NCBI GenBank assembly: GCA_030374765.1
Contig: JARGXX010000077.1
Location: 248,001-312,000 of the forward strand
Source: Agarophyton chilense
Lineage: Eukaryota; Rhodophyta; Florideophyceae; Gracilariales; Gracilariaceae
Reading direction: 5' to 3'
DNA: 64,000 nt
In this document: positions 10,017 through 21,977 of the stretch, piece after piece
How the letters are laid out: each line of letters starts with the position of its first letter
Position numbering within the stretch: position 1 is the stretch's first letter
The notes under the pieces: generated by a model
The model's database searches: none
What the model was told of the DNA's origin: nothing
The model's input: the letters and a program-made list of their open reading frames with translations, nothing else
Translations under genes and position numbers: made by a program

Positions 10017-13000
10017 TTAGGTGTCTCCTAAAGACTGACTTTGTTCTCTGATGCGAGAGCTACGACGAATTGTCGTGCTCCGGCGAACCGTCGTGTCGGG
10101 AGGCGGTTTGGGAGGCGGTTTGGGATTATTTGGGCCCATGGTTGAATTATTCGGACCAATGGTTGCCTTCTCCTGAAGGCCGAGCTCCGAGTGGCTGATT
10201 CTGCACCAATTTGATTCCCCCATCTGAAGGCTGCGCTCCAAGGGGCTGATTCTGCGCCAATAGCGTGCGATAAAATCAGCGGGAATGGTTTGAGGCTCTT
10301 GCCAAGTATCTTCCTCAGTTGTGTAGCCGAACCAACAGACGCGATAGCGCATAGTTCCATCTTCTCCCATACCGGTGGAGATGATGCGCTTAATCACATA
10401 TTCCGTTTGGTTTTCATCCTCTGGAAGGAGAGTGTGGTCCAGAGGGGCGAATCCAACGGAGTCGGTTGGGCGCGGTGGGTCATAGTAGTTTTCATTGACC
10501 ATCGTGTCCATGGGGCTAGTCGAGTCCTCGGGAACTGCCTTAGAGGGTGTGGAGACTTCAGTGTCGACCTTAGGTCGTGGTGCTTTCGTTGTCCCAGGGG
10601 GCTGGGACGTTCATGGTCCGGTGGAACTGGGAGCTCGTGTCACGCGGTCAATAGACACGGTGTCCTGTAGGCCGTCAATGAGTAAAGTTATGGTGTGATC
10701 ATTGGCCTTAAAGACTTCGCATGGTCCCGTAGAGCGGGGTAAGAGCTTCGTCGTATTGTCCTCGAGTTCCTCACTGTCCTTCGGTGGTCGGTCCAGGTAA
10801 ACCAGATCTCCTTTCCCAAACGCTGGTGTGTTCCACACGGCTTTGTCGAAGTTGGACTTGTAGGGCCGTTGGGCTTTGGTTAGTACAGGTCTGGCCGATT
10901 GGAGAATACGTTCAATGCGTCGGCGCGAGTAGCGCTTCGCCTGGGTAGGAGTAATCCCTTCGGTTATGTCCTGGGTTATGATAGACTCCTGAAGGTTAAC
11001 AGCTATCGGCGGCGGCGCTCTTGTTAGCGATAAGTCGAAAGGCATTGTCCCTGTGGAAGCGTGCACCTGCGTGTTGTAGGCATAAACCAGCGGCTAAACG
11101 TATTCGTCCCAGTCCAATTGTTGCTTTGAAACGTCGTACGTTAATCAGTCCAGAAGGGTGCGGATGAAGCGTTCGGTTTGGCCATTGGTTTGCGGTTGGT
11201 ACGCCGTGTGGGTCACATGTTTGATACCTAAGGTAGCACAGACATGCGAGAAGAATTTGGATACAAAGTGGCTGCCGTTATCTGTAAGGAGGTAGAGTGG
11301 CATGCCATATGGATATACCCAGTGGGACAAGAAGGCCCTGGCGACATCCGTGGCCGTTGTCTTTCCTAGGGGTAGGGCTCGGGTAAGTTTGGTAAACCTA
11401 TCGGTTATAACCAAAACAAACCGTTTCCCATGGGACGACTTAGGAAAAGCCCCAAGTATATCTATTGCGACAAATTCCATTGGACCTACGGCGGGGAAGA
11501 GCTTCAGTTTAGCCTGACGGTTGGCGGGAGACCCTCCGATCTGTGCGCACGATGCACATTTCCGTGCGGCTTGCCATAGGTTCTGCGCCATTAGTGGCCA
11601 GTAGAAGAACTTCCTTAGGATCTGGTACATTCGTCGGCCTCCAGGATGACCAGCCAAGCGGGGTAAATGGGCGAGGTATAGGAATCGCGCCCTTAGCAAA
11701 GTTGGTATTACCAGTTGGAGTGCGCCATCCAGCGGTGAGCGGCGACATAGTAGTCCAAATCGGTCATAGTCGAACAGTCATCCTGCGGATCCTACCAATT
11801 GGGCTGTTTCCTTGCAGTATTCGTGTTCGACCCGCGCCTGTAGGAGTTTCTCAATGGTTATAGGGAGGAGCTCTTTTTCCTCTGGGGTTATCGCATTAAC
11901 CTGAGGTCGTGCCGAATTGGGCGGTACTGTCTCCCAGTCCAATAGGAACACTTCGTTCTCCTTTACCTTAGAATCCTCCGATTGCACCTTACCCATAAGG
12001 TCATCTGTTTCCGTGTAGTCCTGAAGTCCATCATCTGTAAAGGGGGTGGCAATTAGGTCGTCCAATGGGGTGTCATCAGTTCCGTCGGTAATGATTCGCG
12101 ACAGGGTATCTGCTGCCTGGTGCTTGATGCCTGGCCTATAGGTTATCTCGTAGTCATATTCTGACAGACTGAGGCGCCACCTAGTGAGGCGACTCGATGC
12201 ATCGGTCATATTGAGTAACCAGCGGAGTGAGTCATGGTCTGTCCTAATGGTAAACCTGGTTCCCTCGAGGTACAGAAGGAGTGTCAATACGGACCATACG
12301 ATGGCTAGACATTCCTTTTCGGTAGCACTGTAGTTTCGCTCCGCGCTTTTGAGCGTTCTGCTCCAGAAGCCAATAGGTCCATAGTCCTCCGGTGACTCCT
12401 GTTCCTATAGAAGTGCACAAATTACTTGGACATCAGAGGCATATGTGTCCAGGACGAAAGGCCTATTGGGCTTTGGTGAGGCCAATATGGGTGGGTTCAG
12501 CAATTCGTCCTTTAAAGTCTGAAATGCTTCGTACTGGTCGTCCGTAAGGGCTTCGAACTCCAAAGGTGTTCCCTTTTTCAGCATCGTGTTGAGAGGGGCC
12601 GAGATCTTGGCAAACAATTGAACGAACCATCGGTAAACGTTGCACAAGCCCACGAAGGAACGTAGTTCTGTGTGGGTCCTAGGAGGCTTAGCCTGGCGAA
12701 TCGCATTCGTTGTCCGTGTGGCCACCTTTAGCTTTCCTGGGAGGACGACGTGAACGAGATAGTCAACTGAGGCCTGGAAGAAAGCGCTTTTGCGGAGTTT
12801 CTGTGTTACTCCAGCGTCCTGTAGGATTGTTAGCACCTTCCTCACGTGTCTAAAGTGTTCCTTTACGGTCCGTGAGAGGATGATAACGTCATCCAAATAG
12901 ACCAGGGCGAACTTCAATTTGACTCTGGACATTATAATGTCCATTACCCGTTGGAAAGTGGCTGGTGCATTCTTCAATCCAAAGGGCATGCGAGTAAATC

Positions 13001-13605
13001 TGAGCAAACCTTCATGGGTGGTAAAGGTTGTCAGCGCTCTCGCGTCTTCGGCCAAAGGGATTTGCCAGTATCCCGAGTTAGCGTCCAGTGTGGTAAATAC
13101 GACAGCTTCGCCTAATGAATCCAGACAGTCATCCATGCGGGGTATTGGGTATGAGTCCCTCTCGGTTACTGCGTTCAGCTTCCTGTAGTCGACATAGAAC
13201 CTGACGGAGCCATCTTTCTTCGCCACAAGGACAAGGGTACTTGCCTATTCAGACTGGTTTGGAGGCGCCGGCTCTATGACTTGCGCTTTTGCTCATCTTG
13301 TCCATCTGGTCGGCGACAATTTCCCTACCCTTAAGGCCGGTACGGTATGGGTGCTGGAATTGTGGTCTAGCATCATCCTGAAGGTCAATGCGGTGTGTAG
13401 TGGCTCTGATTGTGCCCAATCTACCTGACCACATGTAATGGTAATCCCTGAGGAGATAAAGTACTTGGGGCCTATAGGATTCGAATTCTGCGGCGATGGC
13501 GACCGTCCCCCCCCCAAGAGTCGACGTCCTCGTCGGGAGTTGGCCTCGCAAGATTATCCATTTGGGACTCCATAATGGCCACGGGCGCGGGTAGAGTGAT
13601 ACCAA
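10017..13605 (-). pseudogene. pol: gypsy B (or B/E chimera) pol: RT - RNase H - integrase - chromodomain
   Basis: From 13226 down to 10017 everything lies in one frame, interrupted by nonsense codons (at 12405, 11778 and 11145 among others) rather than shifts. RT shows VDYRKLNAVTERDSYPIPRMD, FTTLDANSGYWQI and the active site ALVYLDDVII. RNase H shows IGFWSRTLKSAERNYS and TDHDSLRWLL. Integrase has an HHCC finger (HLPRLAGHPGG, CASC) and D,D,E residues (AIDILGAF, LLTDNGSHF, NGQTERF). The chromodomain is at about 10300-10450 (VIKRIISTGMGEDGT). The RT N-terminus (13249-13605) is in another frame. With five or so stops the copy is dead but only moderately decayed. Confidence 0.85.
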
Positions 13606-13660
13606 TCGCTGTACCTTTAGATAACCGCACGGGTTTATCTCGGAAGTTGCTGATTTTGAA

Positions 13661-14221
13661 CTAGAAGGACCTGTTGGGGTGGATGTCCATTACTCCATTG
13701 GCCATCAAGGTAAGGTGCTTCAGAACCGTTTTCGGGTGGTTCTGAATCGTTACGAGACCTGGGGACTGGGTATGGACCGATACAGCGATTTGAGTCATCT
13801 GCAGTATCGTTATAGTCTTTGACAGGCGAACCTTATTGGACTTCGTGTTTTCGGAGACAACCGCCCGTTTGCGGTTAGCTTCTGGCCCTGGGGTTGAACC
13901 AGTTATCGAGATGGAGGGTGCGCCGTTCAACGCGACTTTCCTGAGGCCTGGATAAATGGCCTTAATGTATCGGTGGATAAAGGAGGTCTCTAGGATAGCC
14001 TCGGCGCCCAAGTTAGGACATAAAAGAAACCACGTGCGGACTTTGAATTGTCCTGCCTGGAGGTAAAGTGGTACTATCCCTTTAATTTCCATTGGTCTAC
14101 GAGACGCATCGGTAAGCCTTGGGGTCTTCTTTGCCTGAAAGAAATCTTGCCAACCCAGTGAGAGCAGCTTAGGATGGACCAAGTTGGGACCAGCGCCTGT
14201 GTCCAATACAGCTGTGGTCAC
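13661..14221 (-). pseudogene. gypsy B aspartic protease region
   Basis: The retropepsin motif VLDTGAGPNLV is near the N-terminus of this frame. It is followed by a typical loop (LTDASRRPMEIKGIV) and the second conserved segment GAEAILETSFIHR. It lies between gag and RT but in a frame different from both, so the polyprotein is broken on each side. The active form would have processed Gag and Gag-Pol. Confidence 0.75.
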
Positions 14222-14589
14222 TCGAGAGTTTTTGGAACGAAGTCCTACGGTTACTCGAACTTTAGAATTCTCTTTCTTGAGGATACAGACGCGGTCGTTA
14301 CTATGTTAGAATTGTGGTTCATCCTGAGTGGTTCATTGTGGGTGGTTTGTATTGGGAGGTGAGGAGCTCTTTGGCTCATGACCGTCCAATTGGTTCAGGT
14401 AGGGGCTTAAAGAGGGAGGATTTGCCTCGAGTCGTCCCTCTAGGAGTTTTCCGATGGGTTTTACGTTTCTTCCTGAGGATAGGGTTCTTCGACGGGGTCG
14501 TCCGTAGGATCTACAATGGCGTGGGCCAGGGGTTTGATCGGATTGTCCGGAGGCGTGGCATGGCGTGAGCTTCCAGGGGTCCCTGTGAT

Positions 14590-16682
14590 TCATTGCTGTG
14601 CCCTGTTATACATTCCTTCGGATCTCCCCCCCCGGTAATTCTCTTCCCCTAGGGCTAGGAGGGTTTTACGTTCGTCCTCAGGCAGATACCTCGTACAGTC
14701 ACAAGGTTGGTTCACTGACAGGTAGAGGAAGCAGGTCCCTGGGGAGCGAACAAAAACGTCCTTGTGGGGCGGAAAGGGAGAATACTTGGGTGTGGGTAGT
14801 CTAGCGGTCGCTGTAGTTCCCTGGGAGGTATACGATGGGGGACCGGACGGAGGAGCACTAAAATTGACCACGAAGACGTCTCCCGAATCGGTGTAATGGA
14901 GTGAAGCATCCATGTCCGACTCCGTGGGGCTAACCAAATGGGCTTGGTTGGGTTTACGCAATGGAGTTGCGTGTCCTCTGGTTATACCAGCGTGGCACCT
15001 GGAGGTCCTGTAGGTTTTTCCATAACCTTCGGCGTAGGTAACGAGCCTTCGGAAGAAGTATTGCGGGTTTCCCGTGGGGTGATTGCGCGCATGTGTCCGA
15101 ATGGCAGGGAGCAATCCCGTGATGAAGTGACATTTAAGCCGTCCTTCGGAGAACCCGTTTCCACATCGGTAAGCCTTCAGCCATAGGTCGTCTTCGAAAG
15201 CCTATTCGGTCATCTGGGAGCTCTGCCTAAAGGATATTACTTCCTTGTGGGCTTCCATTATAACGTCATCCGTGGCGTAAGTTTCCAAGAGGTAAAGAAC
15301 CACCTGAGGGTATGAACTGAGGAGCTCACGGTCTTGAGCATCCACGAGGTCACTTGGGCCAGATATCTTCGAAACCACTCGGTCATGCGCCTTTCCTGTA
15401 AGAAAAAATTGGAAAAGGTACAGAGCGCCGCCCTCGTGGACACCGTTCTGATCGCAGGCCGTACGGAACAAACCGAGAAACCTAAGGAAACCAATGGGAT
15501 GGGAACCCGAGCACTTGTCCGTAATGGTTAGTTGCATCTGTTTGGCCCATTTAGCGACTCTGCGAGCCACCGAACCAGAGTATTTCGCTGACCTGTCGGC
15601 CAGCCGGTAGTTCCGCTAGTCTAGAACCTTAAGGAAAGGTTCATTTGTGGTTGCCAGTAGTCTGAGGCCTCGAGCGGCAGCCTCATCCACTTCCGAGTCC
15701 GTCGTTTCAGTTGAGGCCAATTCGAAATCGCTCGTGTCCGACTGGTCTCTTCTCTTACTCCTTCTGTGCTTCTTTCTCCTGCGGTTACTTCTTTTCTTTC
15801 CAGCGGAGTAGAGACCTAAAGGATCGATCTCTCTATCAGATCCGATGGAGCCGTGAGGTCGCTGTACCTCATATAATCCGTAGGGTGGGGCAAGCGATCT
15901 CTCTTCTGGACGCGGAGCTTCTCTTCTGCTCCTAGATTGTCCCACCATAGGGTTTTCCTGATGATATTCCCGGCGAGGGGCCGATAATTCCGCCGCTCCT
16001 GGTGGTTTTTTTGGGGGCTGCCATATGGAGACCGGATGGTTAATTTGTGGTGGGGTGGTTCTAGGGACCAAATTGCCTGCCTAGCGGGTGACGGCTCCTT
16101 GAACGGCCTGTAGGAGGGAGTCCATGAATAAGTCAGACTCCAATACCTTAGGGACGATTCGCGTGATGAGGTAATCCGTATGGTCAGCGATCGCCGTAGC
16201 GAGTTGCGCGTCCATAAAGGAATCCACGTGGGTTGAGCAGAGCTCACGGAGACGGGGCCAGAGAAGGTCGGCAAGACCCGCGGGCAGGTTTTCCCGAATT
16301 CCTTCGGTCTGGTGGGTTCCTACTTGAGGTGTCCCATTTCTAGAGGTGGCCCTGGTCTAGAGGTGGCCCTGGTGAGGCGTTCTTGTAAATGCGTTGCCAC
16401 CGTGGGTTCTCGGCGAATACTTTCAGGGTTATCCAGTGGGGTCAGTACTTCTTGCGGCTGGCTGCTTGTGCTCCTGCGGTCGCTAGTGGTATCAACCTGA
16501 GGGTTAGGCGATATCGCCGGCGTTGTAGTCGTACTTCTTCCTGCCGTAGGAGTCCTATGGTCGGGTCGGCAGGATGTGTTCCCTGCATCCATAATGGCGG
16601 TTGCTTCTGTACTTCTGGTCCGTTCGGGAATTAAACCAAATGTTAGAATCCGGATGATTCTTCGTTCCAGTGCCCCGTTCAA
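14590..16682 (-). pseudogene. gag: gypsy B gag, frameshifted
   Basis: Several minus-strand frames (16682-16320, 16274-15816, 16071-15616, 15570-15202, 15114-14590) together follow the layout of the intact C gag. That layout is a Pro/Thr-rich N-terminus, an Arg/Lys/Ser/Asp segment (KKHRRSKRRDQSD), a capsid-like helical core (FLRFLGLFRTACDQN, LYLLETYATDD) and a Cys-containing C-terminus. Overlaps in different frames indicate several small indels. It sits directly downstream of the primer site at 16697. Confidence 0.7.
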
Positions 16683-16696
16683 TTATTCCTTGAGAT

Positions 16697-16714
16697 TTCT
16701 AAGTCGAGAAACCA
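16697..16714 (-). promoter_or_regulatory. primer binding site, gypsy B
   Basis: The + strand reads TTCTAAGTCGAGAAACCA, that is, the 3' end of a tRNA. It lies 3 bp from the LTR edge and differs at two positions from the sites of E, C/D and F. Confidence 0.8.
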
Positions 16715-16717
16715 TAA

Positions 16718-17164
16718 TGTAACGCAATGACGGGTTATGTCAGCGCACGGGTCTCGACCGGTGGTAGCGTGGTAGAGCGGGTCCTAAGGTTCGAATCCTT
16801 GATGGCGGCACTCCCAGAGTACTTGATGCAATGGGCTGGAGTTTACTGCGTAGTCCTACAGGTTGGAGCTACGTAAATGATGGCTTGAAGACCAAAGGGT
16901 GGAAATATTATACCAAAGGGTGTATTTTAGTATTCTAACGGTGCCTACCGTACTCTAAGGGAGAAGTGTCACTCGAGCCAAGTAAATAGTACTGGCGAGG
17001 CGCTGAGATCTCCCTGGCACTGTAGTGTTAATCTATTATACTAATTAAATTAAATAAATAATCTAAATGAGTCCACCTGAGGTCGACCCGTACACGTGTC
17101 ACCTGCAAGATCCCTCGGGGCCCGGCGGCTTTCAGGGCTCAACCGCTTTCACCGCTCCTTCACA
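16718..17164 (-). repeat. 5' LTR of gypsy B, inserted in E RNase H
   Basis: It runs TGTAACGCAATGACGGG to CTCCTTCACA on the + strand, 447 bp, and matches the solo LTR at 4746-5191. To its right the E RNase H reading is cut just after the conserved YLGVV, so B inserted into E pol. A tRNA-like module lies at about 16752-16815, and CACGTG is at 17092. Confidence 0.85.
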
Positions 17165-18502
17165 CATACCACACCGAGGTATTCGTTTTCCGTGACCTTG
17201 TAGTTTTGCTCCTTCGGTTTGAGATCTCGGCTCCAATAAACAATTGTTGCCCCTGATTCATCGTCCTACTCTTTCATTTGACAGAAACCAATCTGAACGT
17301 CCGATGCATCAGTATCCAATGTGTATGGCTTTCCCGTCTTTGCTAGTGCAAATATAGGAGGTGAAAGCGGCATCGCCGCTTTCAAGAGATAGAATGCGTC
17401 AAATTCATCTTGATCTAGATAGACAAACCTTTTTGGTTGTCCTGTTTGGAGACGACGGTTTAGCGAGGCTTCAATTTTTGCAAAGCATCAGATAAACCTG
17501 TTGTAGATGTTTCAAAACCATATGAAGGAGCTTTTCTCTGTTTGGGTTGAAGGAATATTTGCTTTTTGTACTGCTCTGAGGTTTTGCTTGGCTACTTGTA
17601 GTTTTCTTGGCCTGATTGTGTGCCTGAGATACTCTACCTTCTGGTCAAGTAACATGCACTTGCTTAACTTCAGAGTTTCTTTAACCATTATCAGGAGTTT
17701 TAGTATAGTACGAACATGCTCGTGGTGATTCTCCAATGGTTTTGGAGTAGATCACCACGTCGGCTTTATACACCAATGCGGTTGTCCTCCTTACTTTCGA
17801 CATTTTAATGTCAAGAGCCCGTGGGAAGGTCTCTGGCGCATTGCGTAGACCACAAGGCATCCTCCGGAATCGGTAGAGACCAGCGTGAGAGGTGAAAAAG
17901 GTCTTATCTCTGTCCTCCTCGGGTATCTTTATTTCCCAAAAACCATAGTTGGCATCCAGTGTGGTGAATGTATTTTCGTCCCCGACGGAATCGATACGTT
18001 CATCTATTTTTTGTATCGGATACGAGTCTCGTACTGTAACGGCATTCAACTTTCGATAGGCGGTACAGAACTGCAGTTGGGTTTCTCCTCGTTCTTGCAC
18101 AATCACCATGGGACTTGCCTATTCCTCAGTAGCGGGTTCTATCTCACCTTCACGGATCATTCCGTGCATCTCCTGTACTTCTATTTTACGGGCTCTTGTA
18201 CCGGCCCAGTACGGTTTCTGACGAATAGAATTGGCGCCTGGCGTCAAGTATATGCGGTGCTGGGTTGCTTCTATCACACCCAGCCGTCCCGACCACAGGG
18301 TTTCGAACGGTTCCAGTACGGAGAGTTTTCGGTTTCTTTTACCTTTATGGCCTACGTGTACTTCTCCTCTTCAAGCCTTCACCTCATCCAATTCCATTTT
18401 AGTGTTGCTCTTCTCTCTGGTTTTGGCGTTTTCCTTTTCCTGTTGGTTTTCAATCTCCCTCGCCTCCACCTCCCTATCTTTCACGTCCACGTGAGATCAT
18501 GA
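17165..18502 (-). pseudogene. pol: gypsy E RT and partial RNase H
   Basis: RT motifs are clear: AYRKLNAVTVRDSYPIQKID, FTTLDANYGFWEI, RMPCGLRNAPETF. The catalytic YLDD box reads YKADVV, so both the Leu and the first active-site Asp are lost. Downstream frames (17736-17512) carry the thumb and connection, and RNase H (DTDASD-like reading near 17300, then YLGVV near 17180) stops at the inserted B LTR. Multiple shifts and stops show this is older than B. Confidence 0.8.
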
Positions 18503-18637
18503 TCGTTCCATTGTGAAGATGTGCCCTAGAGCCGGGAGCTCTAGATCGATACCGGTTGTTTGGGGGAGCTTTACCACTTGGTTGCTGAGGTTGCTGAGGT
18601 ATCCCTTGAACTGTTTGTTCGGTATGTTCTCGTAAAT

Positions 18638-19363
18638 TCAATTTGCCATCAAGCTCGTGTGTTTTTTCACAATCTTGGCATGGTCCTGAATGGATACTAT
18701 ACCTGGTCGCAAGGATGTGACTTGTACTACCATTTGGTGAGAAGGTGGAACGGATACCTTATGGGTTAACCGGTCCTTATTGGATATTGTACCTACTGGT
18801 TGGTTTCCACTCTCCCTCCTGTTGTCCTGTTGTTGGAGTTTTCTGCGCTTACCGATAATGGAAATGCGTGTTCCATCGTTTAAAAGTACCGTCTGGGATC
18901 TGGGGAAAATACCCCAGATATGGCGGTCAATAAATGATTTCCCCAGAATGCAGTCCGCTGCCAGTTGCTTGATCACAATAAAGCGGACCCTTACATTCAG
19001 GTTTTTAACTATGACCATGAGAGTAGGGTGACCACGGACTGAAAAAGGTCAATTGTTAGCATCCACGAGTGGGTTCTGCAATGTGCAGGGCTGTATCCTG
19101 TCCAAAACCCTTGGTGGTAATGGTCTTGCATACACAAGATTGGGTCCCCCTCCTGTATCCAGGACCGTACCTCATGGAACCAATTGTTTAGTAATAAACC
19201 TAAAAATGATGTTTATCTTGTAGTTGCTGTGTTTGAAAGAGTATATAGTGACTGTGTCATCCATAATCTCTTCTTCTCCAATGACTAAGGGGTATTCATC
19301 CATACTTGAACCAGATGGTATTGGAAAACCTTCCGAGTGGGTCCGGTCGGGGGTGGCCTTCAC
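18638..19363 (-). pseudogene. gypsy E protease region
   Basis: A DTGGGPNLV active-site motif can be read around 19140-19170. It is followed in a shifted frame (19018-18638) by AADCILGKSFIDRH, the counterpart of the B protease segment GAEAILETSFIHR. The frame is broken at least twice. Confidence 0.65.
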
Positions 19364-19369
19364 TCCAAC

Positions 19370-21524
19370 GGTGTGGCGTTTTCAGACTAATGGACGGGCT
19401 CAGTTTCCTGAGTTCCGTCCATGCCCAAAATAACCTGTTGAGGTGGCATGGGGCTCGCATCCACGTTTCTTTCAGGACAAGCCGCTGCGGTTTGGGGAAC
19501 GAAGAATTCTCGAAGGTTCTGCTGCCGCACCTGTACGAGCATGGCTCGTTTCTGGGGGAAGCCAAGCTGCCACACTGCGTCGTAAAATGTTGGAAACATA
19601 AACAAAACCAGCAAATGGGGTTGCCTGTTGCGAGGTCTCTTAATGCCATTGTGGTTGGTTTTGGTTAGATCTTATTAGGGAATGGCATTACCGTCCTGTA
19701 TAAGAGCATTCCACGAATTCGATTAGCAGATGGTACTGCAAAAAAAGAGTGGGGCGGAGCGGATTCTATCGTTGAAGGAGTCGACGGTGGTTCTGACGGT
19801 ATCCCACCAGGTACTGAACTCGACCATTTGAAACTGGGAAATGAATGTTCCCCAACCTGAGAAGTGTCAATCAGATGAATCGCTTGCCAATGAAATGTGT
19901 TCCTAGCTGATTCTTCATCGGTTATGGCTGCTTCTTCGATGCCGAATACTGACCATTTCGGTTTATTATTTGTCCCTTTCGAGGCGGGGGCCATAGTTCT
20001 CCTCCCCATTTGTAGCTTATTTCCTAGGCCCTGTGCAAGAAGCGCTAGTGCGTTCTAATCCAACTTACGGTTAGTACCAAAATGATAACTTTCCTGAGAC
20101 CCTTTTGGTGTGTCAATTTTATCAGCACATATTGTATTTAACCTTGTGGTAGTAAAAACGCTACCTCATCAAGACTCCGTCTCCCAGAGCAAGCGTGCGT
20201 AATCCATTTCAGTTTTTCCTGCTCGTTGAAGGTGCGTGAGCACCTCAGAGTAGGCCTATTGAATCACAGCATCGGATGCATAGGTTTCCGAAAAGAACTT
20301 CACCACTTGTGGGTATGTAGTCAGCACTTCTGCCTGTTAATCATCCAAAGTCATGGTGTTGCCTTGTAAGCGACTGTGTAAAACGTCACCCGCCTGATTT
20401 TTGAGGTAAATCTGAAATAACCACATCGCGGCACCTTCTGAAAACCTATTTTGGTCACAAGATATCTTGAACCTCTGAAAGAAGTCTATGATAGCGATGG
20501 GGTCATCTGCCGAAATACGGGTATCCCCCATCGGGAAACTAAGCTTCCGGTGATTCTTAGTTATCTTTTGAGAAACCTCTTTGGTATACTCAGAGCTCTT
20601 ATTCCCCAACTAATAGGTGTGATAGTCGACCGCCTTGAAAAAAGATCGTTCAACGGAATGACCACCTGTAGAACGGGATCGCTGTAGGAATCTAACTCTA
20701 ACGAGGCATACCGTTTGGTCTTACCCTTGCGGTTATTTTTCTCCTTCTTACGACGAGTATCCTTCCTGCGGTTCCGTGAACCTCTTTGGTTTACATCTGT
20801 TGAAACCCCTTACTCGGTTTCCGAGCTCGAAGAGTCAGGGTCCGACCGGGGCCCCTTTCTCTTTTCCCTTTTGGTTTTCTTCTTTTTCTTACCAAATGGT
20901 CGTCGTTGTCGCTCCTCTTCCAAGCTCGACGACCCATCTTTACCACCAGGGTCTCCGCCGATGGTTCCCTGCGCAGTTCTACCAACAGGTTTCGATAGGT
21001 AGTAATACCCTGGGCTCTCAATCGCCGGGGGCTCTGTACCTCTCCGAATTCGGTGGTGCGGCTTCCCACTAGTTTGCGAAGTTCGAGGGATGGTTTGGAA
21101 ATCGAAAATACTATGATATTTCTGAAAAGGGGCTTGGGCCTCCACCTTGACGGTGTTTGCTTTCGCCCCTACGTCGGGTTGGCAAACGCCATGATTCTGT
21201 AAGGATAGCATCACGAATCGGTTGATTTGTACTCTTACATCGTTTTCGAGGTAGTTGATGATAAAAACCGGCACACGTCCATCACTCATGGATAGACCCG
21301 ATCAAGCACCACATAGGTAATTGCATCGATGTCCAGACGGGAACTAGAGGGTTCTTCCTTTTGTCTAACCACATTGGTAGGGTGGGCTTCTGTTGAGGGA
21401 CCTCCTCTCTCTCTACCTGCCGAATCGACCTGAGTGGTTCTGGGCTTCCGAAGAAGTTCCTCCGGGTTGTCCAGGATTGGTTGCACAAGTCCTCCCCGCT
21501 AGGGAAGACCACCCACTGGTGCAT
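19370..21524 (-). pseudogene. gag: gypsy E gag, heavily decayed
   Basis: Fragments in several frames match gag. SFPMGDTRISADDPIAIIDFFQRFKISCDQ (in two parts near 20470-20570) resembles the capsid core of B and C/D. The Lys/Arg-rich KKKKTKREKRKGPRSD at about 20860 resembles the basic segment before it. Towards 19640-19530 a Cys-rich piece (CWFCLCFQHF) stands where the zinc knuckle belongs. No intact frame remains. Confidence 0.6.
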
Positions 21525-21682
21525 TAGGCGCCCTAGTGACGCGAATTGGCGCGTTTTTCGATGATTTGTCTATTTAGGTAAACAATTGAGTCAGCAGTTG
21601 CTGTTTCAGTGACTCTTTCAACAAACGGTATGGATTCAAGTCCAAAGCGTCCCTTTCAATTTCAAACGTGGTGGACACCAAT

Positions 21683-21700
21683 TTCTAAGTCGGGAGACCA
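21683..21700 (-). promoter_or_regulatory. primer binding site, gypsy E
   Basis: TTCTAAGTCGGGAGACCA on the + strand is identical to the C/D site and complementary to the F site. It is 3 bp from the LTR. Confidence 0.85.
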
Positions 21701-21703
21701 AAA

Positions 21704-21947
21704 TGTGGTATAAACCATAACGGTAGTGACGGGGCGTAAAACCTGAACGTTCTAGGGAGCAAGCGATGGGCTCGACCTAGGAGGAGGAGATTGAGGATAG
21801 GTGTAAGGTGCTATCTAAATAATACTAAATTGGCGAAATGATAAGCTAATTGCTAACTAAACCACTGTAGTACACGGCGCATGCCAGCAACCATTCAGGT
21901 CCACCACGTGGCATAATTACATAATCAGTATAGCTCACTATACTACA
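21704..21947 (-). repeat. 5' LTR of gypsy E, internally deleted
   Basis: It begins TGTGGTATAAACC and ends TATACTACA. It aligns with 7569-8118 except for about 300 missing bp in the middle, and retains CCACGTGGC at about 21904. Confidence 0.8.
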
Positions 21948-21977
21948 TATAGTTGTCGTATATCTTTCTAAACTTAA

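Larger units (their letters stand above)
7569..21947 (-). mobile_element. Ty3/gypsy element E, with element B embedded and recombined
   Basis: The outer LTRs (7569-8118 and 21704-21947) are homologous to each other. They are flanked by CATAG (7564-7568) and TATAG (21948-21952), a 4/5 match expected for a 5-bp target duplication, so the whole span is one insertion. Reading leftward on the minus strand there are a primer site, E gag, E protease, and E RT/RNase H broken off at about 17165. Next comes a different LTR (16718-17164), B gag, protease, RT, RNase H, integrase and chromodomain, then a + strand antisense ORF and the E-type LTR. B's own 3' LTR and the rest of E pol are missing. Recombination between the two collinear pol genes after nested insertion would explain this. 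Confidence 0.75.

Noticed and set aside
16752..16815. A genuine tRNA gene in the B LTR
   Set aside because: No anticodon arm and the acceptor ends do not pair. Kept only as a tRNA-like module.
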